From positions 1 through 64,000 of the forward strand of contig JANSYO010000005.1 in NCBI GenBank assembly GCA_024742395.1: a DNA stretch of 64,000 nucleotides, written 5' to 3'. A program made the position numbers and the translations under genes. The notes beneath the pieces are model-generated. The model was not told the origin of the DNA, searched no databases, and was given only the letters and a program-made list of their open reading frames with translations. The DNA is from Cytophagales bacterium. GTDB lineage: Bacteria > Bacteroidota > Bacteroidia > Cytophagales > Spirosomataceae. Positions 39,072 to 46,337 of the stretch are shown in pieces; position 1 is the stretch's first letter; each line of letters opens with the position of its first letter.

Positions 39072-39302
39072 ATGAAAATTAGAAGCAAACAAACCATAGA
39101 GGCACAGCAAAATCAAGAAGCCCTTAAACATAAAGAAATTCTATCCAGAACTGAAACAGCAAAACTTCTAGGAATCAACTTGAGTACACTCTGGAAATGG
39201 ACTCGAGACTCAAAGCTCACTAGCTATGGCCTTGGTCACAAGGTGTTTTACAAGTACAGCGAGGTTGTGCAGGCATTAACCCCTTTGAATACTAAGGACT
39301 AG
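39072..39302 (+). CDS. Excisionase-type helix-turn-helix protein
   Basis: A 76-residue protein with one MerR-like/HTH_17 DNA-binding domain: LSRTETAKLLGINLSTLWKW, followed by a recognition wing. Proteins like this act as excisionases (Xis) or regulators in Bacteroidota elements. It starts 58 bp after the terminator and is likely the first gene of a new transcript. Confidence 0.85.
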   Translation: MKIRSKQTIEAQQNQEALKHKEILSRTETAKLLGINLSTLWKWTRDSKLTSYGLGHKVFYKYSEVVQALTPLNTKD

Positions 39303-39346
39303 TCCTACTTTATCTCATTTACTTATACCGATAATAATTAAATATC

Positions 39347-39694
39347 ATGAATAATATTTTATTCTGGAGGAATTGCTATGAATTAGAATTAGTCGCCATT
39401 GAGGGAATAATTCAAGAATTAAAGGCTAATAAATTAAAGTATTCTAATAATAGAGAATATCAATTAAATCCGAATCTAATGAGAAAAATCAACTCGATTG
39501 ATAAATACCTAACAGCTATTACTGGTTTTATAAAAGTCATCCAGAGATATAAAGAATCAATTGATAATTACCATTTAGATTATCTCAAAAGCTATCAAGA
39601 ATTAACGGAAGAAATTGCCCATTTAAATCTCAGATGCAATTATTTATCTAAAATAATACTTAACAAAAATGAAGAATCAACAAGTGAATATTAA
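39347..39694 (+). CDS. Hypothetical small helical protein
   Basis: A 115-residue, mostly alpha-helical and charged protein with no recognised motif. Its 3' end overlaps the start of the ATPase gene by 26 bp, in a different frame, which suggests linked translation. It may be an accessory protein of the replication or mobilisation module (inference from position only). Confidence 0.65.
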   Translation: MNNILFWRNCYELELVAIEGIIQELKANKLKYSNNREYQLNPNLMRKINSIDKYLTAITGFIKVIQRYKESIDNYHLDYLKSYQELTEEIAHLNLRCNYLSKIILNKNEESTSEY

Positions 39695-40739
39695 AACCCA
39701 AATAGAAAAAATGTATATACAAAGAAAGGAGATTCTACGTAGAAGTTATGAGAAAATTCGCTTCAGCGAACCTTTAATTTCAAAAGACGATCTTGGAATC
39801 ATATATCCGAATACAATTACCACAATTCAAGGTCAGAAAGGTGTACATAAAAGTAGAGTTACAGAAGCCTTCTGTGCCCGAGTTTTAGATACGAGTAATA
39901 CAAATGAACATTTAGGAATGGACCTTAAAACAAAAGAAAATATATTCCTGCTATATGTCGACTCTGAAAGAAATCATAAAGATCAACTTCCTTATGCGGT
40001 TCAGAAAATTAGAAAAAAGGCTGGATATAGGATTGATGAAATAGTTCCAAACTTTGATATTCTATCTCTAATTAATGTAGCTAGAAGTAATCGGTTTGAA
40101 GCTTTAAACAATCATATTAAAAGACTTCAAGAAGAAAACCCAAAAGAGCATATAATGATTGTCTTTGATGTTATTACAGACTGTATTGGTAGTTTCAACG
40201 ATGTAAACCAATCAATGCTCTTAATTGATCTTATGAATGATCTTATCAATACTTCAAACGTCTCTTTTATCACTGTAATTCATGAAAATCCGAAAGGAGA
40301 TAAAGCCAGAGGCCACTTGGGTACTGAGATAATAAATAAATCATCGCAGGTTATTCAAATAAGCATGGAGGGGCAATTAATAAAGGTCAAGTTTTTACAT
40401 AGCAGGAATACAGGAAAAATCCCTGAATGGAATTTGGAATTTGACAAAAAAACCAATGGCTTAGTACAGGCAAGAAATAGTACAATCTTAGGAGCGATGA
40501 ATAAGAAACAAAATGCTGCCCCTATTGAAGATTTACAAAAATTCATTTTAGCCTTAGGTAATAATACCTTTGACAAAAAGGATCTTATTGAAAAAATAAA
40601 AACAAACTTTGAAGTAGGAACCCGAACTTTGGAAGACAGACTCAATACGCTTAAAAAACTTGGAATTATTAAAAGTGTAATGGTGGGAAATAAATCCAAA
40701 ATTACTATTTACTCAGACAAGCAGATGCAATTATTATAA
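39669..40739 (+). CDS. RepA/DnaB-like RecA-fold ATPase of the element
   Basis: A 356-residue protein with a RecA-like core: Walker A is GQKGVHKS near residue 58 (with His in place of the second Gly of the usual GxxGxGKS), Walker B is IMIVFDVITD near residue 160, and a sensor-like segment is FITVIHENPKGDKARGHLG. The C-terminus has a winged-helix look (RTLEDRLNTLKKLGIIK). Such proteins serve replication or mobilisation of Bacteroidota elements. ATG 39669 overlaps the previous gene. Confidence 0.8.
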   Translation: MKNQQVNIKTQIEKMYIQRKEILRRSYEKIRFSEPLISKDDLGIIYPNTITTIQGQKGVHKSRVTEAFCARVLDTSNTNEHLGMDLKTKENIFLLYVDSERNHKDQLPYAVQKIRKKAGYRIDEIVPNFDILSLINVARSNRFEALNNHIKRLQEENPKEHIMIVFDVITDCIGSFNDVNQSMLLIDLMNDLINTSNVSFITVIHENPKGDKARGHLGTEIINKSSQVIQISMEGQLIKVKFLHSRNTGKIPEWNLEFDKKTNGLVQARNSTILGAMNKKQNAAPIEDLQKFILALGNNTFDKKDLIEKIKTNFEVGTRTLEDRLNTLKKLGIIKSVMVGNKSKITIYSDKQMQLL

Positions 40740-40740
40740 G

Positions 40741-40786
40741 CTTTGCAATATGCAGCCCCTATATATAGGCATTGCACATTGCAAAG
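40741..40786. repeat. Nested inverted repeat after the RepA-like gene
   Basis: CTTTGCAAT (40741-40749) and ATTGCAAAG (40778-40786) form a 9-bp stem, and the space between holds the 12-bp palindrome CCTATATATAGG (40758-40769). The repeat begins 1 bp after the stop codon. Without a T tract it is not an ordinary terminator, and it may be an origin, a nick region or a regulatory structure. Confidence 0.55.
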
Positions 40787-40961
40787 ATGTATAAAACAAG
40801 AAACGTATATCAACTATCGTTAGTACCGCCAATCCATTCGACTTCGCTTAACCAATATGACTCCTTTGAGAGAGATCCCTATTTTGGAAGAAATTAACAT
40901 TTAAAGAACCAAACATAGTACTTTGACATTTTTCTTTTAATTAGAAGGGTTATTCTCTTAG

Positions 40962-41135
40962 ATTGCTTTATTCGGAGATAAGAACCGTAATTCCCAAACT
41001 AAAGGTCGAGATGTGGTTTTATTCCCAGACTTGTCTGAATCTGGTAAAACTTTTGAACTTTGGCAGGCAAAAATGAAGGAAATAAAAAACAGATTAAAGT
41101 TAAGTCAATTGATATTTCTGGCTATGTTAGAGTGA
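40962..41135 (+). pseudogene. C-terminal fragment of a DUF6371/primase-like gene
   Basis: An open stretch of 57 codons without a start begins just after TAG 40959 and reads GRDVVLFPDLSESGKTFELW, then a charged helix. The VVLFPDL...FELW pattern is the end of the Toprim-like DUF6371 proteins that often follow RepA-like genes in Bacteroidota elements. The N-terminal bulk is missing. Upstream sequence to 40,787 shows no frame worth annotating. The family name is recognised from pattern, not from a search. Confidence 0.55.
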
Positions 41136-41274
41136 CCATACCTCCTTTTCCGAGTTTTTCAGTAACTACATTTACTTCAAATTTTATATCATCCGTAATT
41201 TCAAAGCCTTCAGGTAGGCCTACTTGGATACTTTTGATAGTTTCTTTTATTAATGTGGAAATGTCATCATTCAT
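41122..41274 (-). CDS. Trypco2-like protein, probably truncated
   Basis: ATG 41274 opens a 50-codon frame whose product runs ISTLIKETIKSIQVGLPEGF and ends GGMVTLT. This resembles the N-terminal half of trypco2 (trypsin-co-occurring domain 2) proteins, which usually run on for another 40-50 residues. Its stop lies inside the DUF6371-like remnant on the other strand. Frame quality suggests that it was a real gene. It may still be made as a short protein. Confidence 0.5.
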   Translation of the reverse strand: MNDDISTLIKETIKSIQVGLPEGFEITDDIKFEVNVVTEKLGKGGMVTLT

Positions 41275-41327
41275 ATTAAATTGGTCGAATTACAAGGTGA
41301 TTAGGGAGCTTTATTTCAATATAAAAT

Positions 41328-42473
41328 TCACTCCAAAACACTTTTTGTTTTCTTTTCTATATCAATCAAAATTTTTAGGAGTGCTTCTTTACTCTGACTA
41401 GAATCTTGAATATTGACAATTCCAGATAAAACCAAATCATGCAAGGCCTTCACGTCTAGAGCAACCTTAAAACTATCTTGTTCAATTTTGTAAATTAATT
41501 TTCGAAAATCGCTACAAAGATTTTCCATCTTATCTAACCTATGGTCATATTTTTCATACTTATCTCTTTTTAGGTCTAATGAGGATTGTAGAAAGTTAAA
41601 AAGTGCATATTCACCTATTTTCTTTATATTAGTTTGCTCTTTTGCGTTCCCGAATTCATCAAGTGATTCTTCAATTACCTCATAATATCTATCAATAAGA
41701 TTGTTTAAAATTTCCTCTACTTCTCGAGTTATTAAATCTTCCTTTTTCTTTGAAAGAATGTCGGAAGCACTATCAATATTTTTTTTTATTAGAGCCTGTA
41801 CCTCAAGGAGTTCTTCGTACTTATTGTTTGCATGATTAGCTACAATAGAGAACATATGATTAAATGAGGACGAAAGATACTCAAGTGTCTGTTGATAATT
41901 CCCAAAAAGTTGTGCTGCTTGATCTGATAGAAATCTTTGATACGCCTTAAATACGATCAATCGATTGATTTCAAGCACTTTCTTTATATTTCCACTTTCT
42001 GCCGTTCTTTTAAGTATATTAGTTTGTAAAGGTTTGCTATTCTCTATCTCATAATATTCCTTAATTAATGGTAAATTTGATTTGAGGACTCTGATAATCT
42101 CCTTTAAGTCAAAGTGAACTAGTTTAAGATGATCCTTTAAATTCTCATCATTTTCATTCTTTTTCTCAGCCAGATCCTTCTCTCGATTATTGACGTTTTG
42201 TTTGTATTGAAGTTTGTTTGCTTGAAATTGAATCCAAAAAGCAAGAAATGTTAAAATAACACCAGCAATAGCTACAAAAGGGTTCATAATACCACCTATT
42301 GTATCCCCAATTTGCCCGGTTCCTGAAAAATCCAATGCATCAGACTTGCTAGATTGAACTAAATACTTTGGAGCAAAAAAAGAGAAAATGAGCATAATGA
42401 AGGCCAATATCGATAGACCTATTGTCCACCATTTCCATTTGCTATGTGCCTCTAATTCTTTTTCTGGAAACAT
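41328..42473 (-). CDS. Membrane coiled-coil protein, putative phage abortive infection type
   Basis: Two membrane helices near residues 14-36 and 61-84 bracket a short loop. The second is preceded by GDTIGGIMNPFVAIAGVILT, a pattern seen in putative phage abortive-infection (PutAbiC-like) proteins and relatives. The remaining 290 residues are long charged helices and coiled coil, presumably cytosolic. It may sense or act on infection at the membrane (inference). It stands between the decayed maintenance genes and a broken nuclease gene and has 381 residues. Confidence 0.75.
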   Translation of the reverse strand: MFPEKELEAHSKWKWWTIGLSILAFIMLIFSFFAPKYLVQSSKSDALDFSGTGQIGDTIGGIMNPFVAIAGVILTFLAFWIQFQANKLQYKQNVNNREKDLAEKKNENDENLKDHLKLVHFDLKEIIRVLKSNLPLIKEYYEIENSKPLQTNILKRTAESGNIKKVLEINRLIVFKAYQRFLSDQAAQLFGNYQQTLEYLSSSFNHMFSIVANHANNKYEELLEVQALIKKNIDSASDILSKKKEDLITREVEEILNNLIDRYYEVIEESLDEFGNAKEQTNIKKIGEYALFNFLQSSLDLKRDKYEKYDHRLDKMENLCSDFRKLIYKIEQDSFKVALDVKALHDLVLSGIVNIQDSSQSKEALLKILIDIEKKTKSVLE

Positions 42474-42520
42474 CTATTTCTTTCAGATAAATTTTACTAA
42501 AAATAAGTTAAAATACTGAT

Positions 42521-43246
42521 TTAAGACTTCACCTCAATAAGACAAAACTTAAACTCAGAATTATCAATCTTAGAATAAGGTATCCAATTTATTTGATACC
42601 TATTTTCTAGATCAAGTTTATGAAAATATTGCCCTTCAGAGGTCCAATGCAGTTTGGTGCCCTTTTTTGCCTGCATTGTTACAGCGTCAACTATAAAACC
42701 CTTACTTTTAACTTTTTCGAGGTTCCAGCCTCTGTCAATTTCCTTAATTAGGGCTTTATTATGACAAGAGAAATGACAATCTATTGAGTTTGACCCATTA
42801 ATGTTTTTGAGATATTTACGATCATTAGTAAGCATGATCACATATCCCTTTTTAGCACTTTCAGGTTTCTTTAGATATTGCTCTACTCTGTAGATATCCC
42901 TTCTAAGGCCAAATCTACCTGCATCTACTGCACCTTGTTGCGTCAGGTTGAATTCCTCGCCATGGTGATCTGTGCAGGTCATTTTGTTGGTTTTGTATTT
43001 CAGCTCAATCGGAATCTCTTCCCCGGTCTCCGTCCGACAAACGATATCAATTGGTGTTCTTCTGGGCTTGTCCTCTTTTACTCCTGAGCATTTGATCATT
43101 TGGGTTCATACAGGCTTTTCTAATCGAATAGAGTAATTAGGGTAAAATTTATTAATATGCAGGGCTAAAGCAAGCTTTAAGTCATCTTCAGAATGGAAGA
43201 TTGGCCGTCTTTTTCCTAACTCATTAAGTAATTTTTTTAAATTCAT
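42521..43246 (-). pseudogene. PD-(D/E)XK-like nuclease gene with in-frame TGA
   Basis: From ATG 43246 the frame reads through PIFHSEDDLKLALALHINK and RLEKPV, meets a single TGA at 43106-43108, and continues in the same frame through TQMIKCSGVK to a full C-terminal part ending at 42521. The second part carries TPIDIV and IPIELKYKT, the Asp and Glu-x-Lys of a PD-(D/E)XK site. An ATG at 43099 could still start a 192-residue product containing that core but lacking the N-terminal helices. It is most simply a nonsense mutation. Confidence 0.72.
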
Positions 43247-43439
43247 GGAGAGTATTCATTGCTATAAACCCATTAAGAACAAGTGTGTCACTATTATTCA
43301 AATATTGCTTTGAAAGAACTGTCAATAAATCGTGTGAAGGAAATATTCCAAGTGAATTGAGAAATGAAGTATTAGTTTTTATTTAAGTCGGGCATCCTTT
43401 ACCTGAAATTAAACCTAACCATTTATAAATGGAAAATAT

Positions 43440-44078
43440 CTATTTTGACTTGTCAACTTTATAATTACGTAGAGCTTCATCAATTTGCTCTACAAAACTT
43501 AGATATGCAGATTTAAACTTTTCGAATTTCGGACTTTCCATTAGCCCCCAGAATAATTCGAGATTTAATTCATATTTATTGCTTTCAGTATTTAGACTTA
43601 ATTCCGAAGCTAAGTCTATTTTATCTAAAAAATTAATTAGTTTTTCTTCAATTAATTTTTCTAGAAAATGTTCTTCCAATTTATTTAAAGTATCTCTGAA
43701 ATCATATCCTAACCTAAATCTGTCAATTTGACCTTGTCGTTGTTGTATATCTTCTGACCCATTTCTGTTTTGGTTATAACATTCATTTATATCACTATTT
43801 TGATAGTAGCACTGAAAAATACACCCCATTGCTGTACGGGCAAAATAGTAGGACAAGTCTTTAAATTTTACTTTTCTTTTTGGGTCAACATCTTCAGGTA
43901 TGAAAGGAATTGTATCGCCAAGTAATTCATATTGAGATTCAACTGTACCCCAAACTCTTACTTTATGAGTTCCGTAACATATATCTTCAGATTTATTTAT
44001 TTCCAAACCATAATAATGACCAAGTTCGTGGTAAATTACTCTTTCAACTTCTTCAGGTGAGTATCTATCTAGTTCCAT
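43440..44078 (-). CDS. HExxH-containing hypothetical protein
   Basis: A 212-residue protein with a zinc-binding motif HELGH at residues 17-21 (VIYHELGHYYGLEI), close to the N-terminus, so it belongs to some zincin fold. The rest, rich in Tyr, Glu and Asn, gives no family that I can name, and the third zinc ligand is not certain. It follows the 106-residue gene by 4 bp and the ATPase gene further upstream, so it may belong to the same defence operon. A regulatory protease or a non-enzymatic zinc protein are both possible. Confidence 0.7.
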   Translation of the reverse strand: MELDRYSPEEVERVIYHELGHYYGLEINKSEDICYGTHKVRVWGTVESQYELLGDTIPFIPEDVDPKRKVKFKDLSYYFARTAMGCIFQCYYQNSDINECYNQNRNGSEDIQQRQGQIDRFRLGYDFRDTLNKLEEHFLEKLIEEKLINFLDKIDLASELSLNTESNKYELNLELFWGLMESPKFEKFKSAYLSFVEQIDEALRNYKVDKSK

Positions 44079-44082
44079 ATTT

Positions 44083-44403
44083 TTAAGTCAAAGATATTAT
44101 CAAATTGGCTAAATGATTAATCTCATTAAAAGCTTCCTCGCTCGAAACATCCACTAATTTATTGTTTTGAACATGAACAGTTTGAATTCTAACAAAAGTT
44201 AAAAGTTTATGTAATTCTCCAATTCCATTATTTGTAGTGAATTCTTTATTCTCACCGGCTAATTGAGAAGCATGATTGAGTACTGCACGAATTGGAAACC
44301 ATGTTTTTTCGAATAAGAAACAATGTAAATTGAGCCCGTTACTAAAATGTATCTTTCCTTTTCTACAATCTTCGATTGCCTTTTCTAGATGTTCAAATTT
44401 CAT
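44083..44403 (-). CDS. Small hypothetical protein, ScoMcrA-head-like pattern
   Basis: A 106-residue protein. The stretch TWFPIRAVLNHASQLAG followed by FTTNNGIGELHKLLTFVRIQ resembles the small head domain seen before ScoMcrA-type and HNH nucleases (the usual form has YPxKAv.. and GGxx..L..LGF). The match is by eye and weak. It precedes the HExxH gene by 4 bp and follows the ATPase gene by 51 bp, so the two genes are probably a unit. Confidence 0.6.
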   Translation of the reverse strand: MKFEHLEKAIEDCRKGKIHFSNGLNLHCFLFEKTWFPIRAVLNHASQLAGENKEFTTNNGIGELHKLLTFVRIQTVHVQNNKLVDVSSEEAFNEINHLANLIISLT

Positions 44404-44454
44404 GACTTGAATTTTAAGATTATATCGTGCTAATGTTAAGTTTAATAGAAATGG

Positions 44455-46329
44455 TTAACCATCTATTCTAGACAAGATAAACTCAAAAAGAGGTCTAAAT
44501 ACTTCGAAATGTACTGGATCAAGATTAGGTACAACGTTTTTAGCAAAGTTTACTTTTTCACCTGTAAACTTTATGAAACCATCTGTACGGCTAGTATCAA
44601 CACGGTAATATTCATTTAATCCTGGGACATTGTAGAATAAAAATTCAATTGGCATTAATGAGTTTTTTCCATAAGTGCCTCCATGAGGGTTAATTACTTG
44701 TCTCGAAATATTTTCTATGTTTGGTACTGGCAGCAGTAAACTATAACCTTCTTTATTATCAATTTTTTTTGTTAAACATTTTGTCGGGTCATCCTGTACA
44801 GTATTGCCTAATTGACTCCAATCCAAATATGCTTCATCGAAATCAAAAAGGGCAAAGAATATTCTGTTTGGGTATGCATCAAAAAGGTTACCTCTTTTTA
44901 TAAGATTCCTTAAAAAGCTGCAATCAAAAGCATTTTGGATTTCGAATTTTCTTTGATCTTCAGGAAAGAGTTTTTTCCAAGCCTCCTCAAGAATAATCTC
45001 ATCAGAAATTCCTTCTGTAAATAATATAGCACCACTCGTCGAATTTATAAAGTGCATTATATTTAATCGTGCCTCGCTCTCCGTTAATACAATTTTGCCT
45101 CCTGAGAGAGTCTCAATAGCTCTTGCTTTTGATATTTTTTGATTAGTTATTGAAGAATTGTTTAGTGAAAATAAGTTTATCCAAGGATTATTTTCCAATG
45201 GAGCTAATGTGACAGCACTATGGCTTGTCATTAATACATGATTATCAACGGTATCCATCTGATCCGTAATTTCAAAGACTTGTTTTAGGAAATCAAATTG
45301 CCATTCAGGATGTAGAAAAGAGTCAGGTTCGTCTAGAAGTGAAATGCAGTTACGACCTTTGAAAATCTCTATAATTGCGTATATATAAACTGACTGGAAT
45401 TGGCCATCACTAAATTGGTTAATCCCTAAGGTAACTCCTGAATGAAGTACTACTTCTATTGAAATTTCTTCTAACATTTCAATAGTTTTTAGGTTATCAA
45501 AGCCTTGAAACAACTCTTGAATACTCAGATTGGAAAATTTCTCTTGGAAATCCGATACGTCTAAATAGAGAATATACTTATCATCATATGGATTATCATT
45601 TCCCGAAAGATATCCTTGAGCTCTAACTCCTCTAGTCGGTTCTAATAGATCAATAGTATCAAGTTTATTTAGAAACTCACGAGTGATTCCTTGAGACTTC
45701 CAATACTTTGTTTCTTCAACCACAGGGTCAATCTCATACCCTGATCTTTTTGCAAAGTAAGGTCTTTTTAGGGTTATTTTTAATTCATTACCTACTGACC
45801 TTATTCCCAGTTTTTCAAGAATAAATCTCCTAGCTTTACAATCTTCAGATTGAAGAATTAAAATGGATAAAAGCAATGATTTATATTCATCTCCAATTCC
45901 TATAAATTTCCTTGTTTCACCTGAATTAGCTTCCCTAAGTGACCTCTTAAATTTGCTTAGGTAGTTGTTAATTAGTGAAGCAATTTGTGGATTATGTCCT
46001 GAGTAATAAATTAGAATGTTATCGGGAAGGAGGGACATTCTAGGCTTTGAAGCCTCATTTCCCGTTTCGTTCAGGAAGACTTCTCTCTCCCAGTTCCATT
46101 GAACCCTAACCTCTACATTGTCTTTTTCATAATTCAAAGTATAATTGAACCGGGTCAAATAATCATCTTCATATAACTGTCTAAAGATTTCAATAATGGC
46201 TTCAAATAAGTTGGATTTACCGGTGCCGTTCTTACCAACGAAAACATCAATAAAACTCTCTGTATCAAAATCAATAGTGAGATTTCTGAGATTTTTATAT
46301 CGGGCTATGTGTAAATTTTTAATTCTCAT
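44455..46329 (-). CDS. AAA ATPase with TOPRIM-like C-terminus (OLD/RloA-like)
   Basis: A 624-residue SMC/ABC-type ATPase. Walker A is GKNGTGKSN at residues 32-40, Walker B is SLLDEPDSFLHPEW (near residue 330), and a switch-like TSHSAVTLAPL follows. The C-terminal part carries LFTEGISDEII and ALFDFDEAYLD, the Glu and DxD pattern of a TOPRIM fold, as in OLD-family nucleases. It starts 8 bp after hsdS, so it is the fifth gene of the hsd operon, like the R-linked orf (rlo) genes found inside type I loci. Antiphage nuclease activity is inferred from family. Confidence 0.85.
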   Translation of the reverse strand: MRIKNLHIARYKNLRNLTIDFDTESFIDVFVGKNGTGKSNLFEAIIEIFRQLYEDDYLTRFNYTLNYEKDNVEVRVQWNWEREVFLNETGNEASKPRMSLLPDNILIYYSGHNPQIASLINNYLSKFKRSLREANSGETRKFIGIGDEYKSLLLSILILQSEDCKARRFILEKLGIRSVGNELKITLKRPYFAKRSGYEIDPVVEETKYWKSQGITREFLNKLDTIDLLEPTRGVRAQGYLSGNDNPYDDKYILYLDVSDFQEKFSNLSIQELFQGFDNLKTIEMLEEISIEVVLHSGVTLGINQFSDGQFQSVYIYAIIEIFKGRNCISLLDEPDSFLHPEWQFDFLKQVFEITDQMDTVDNHVLMTSHSAVTLAPLENNPWINLFSLNNSSITNQKISKARAIETLSGGKIVLTESEARLNIMHFINSTSGAILFTEGISDEIILEEAWKKLFPEDQRKFEIQNAFDCSFLRNLIKRGNLFDAYPNRIFFALFDFDEAYLDWSQLGNTVQDDPTKCLTKKIDNKEGYSLLLPVPNIENISRQVINPHGGTYGKNSLMPIEFLFYNVPGLNEYYRVDTSRTDGFIKFTGEKVNFAKNVVPNLDPVHFEVFRPLFEFILSRIDG

Positions 46330-46337
46330 ATCCGTAG

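Noticed and set aside
41060-41401. A 113-codon plus-strand frame
   Set aside because: It overlaps the DUF6371-like remnant in another frame and runs antisense over the trypco2-like frame and the end of the membrane protein gene. Its composition is poor.
43261-43386. A plus-strand frame without a start codon (INPLRTSVSLLFKYCFER region)
   Set aside because: The amino-acid text looks plausible, but it is short, has no start or recognised family, and adjoins the broken nuclease gene. It may be a remnant but cannot be supported.
44455-46329. Calling the ATPase a PARIS or Gabija system
   Set aside because: PARIS has separate ATPase and TOPRIM genes, and Gabija needs a GajB helicase next to GajA. 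Neither partner is present; the operon partner is the hsd locus.
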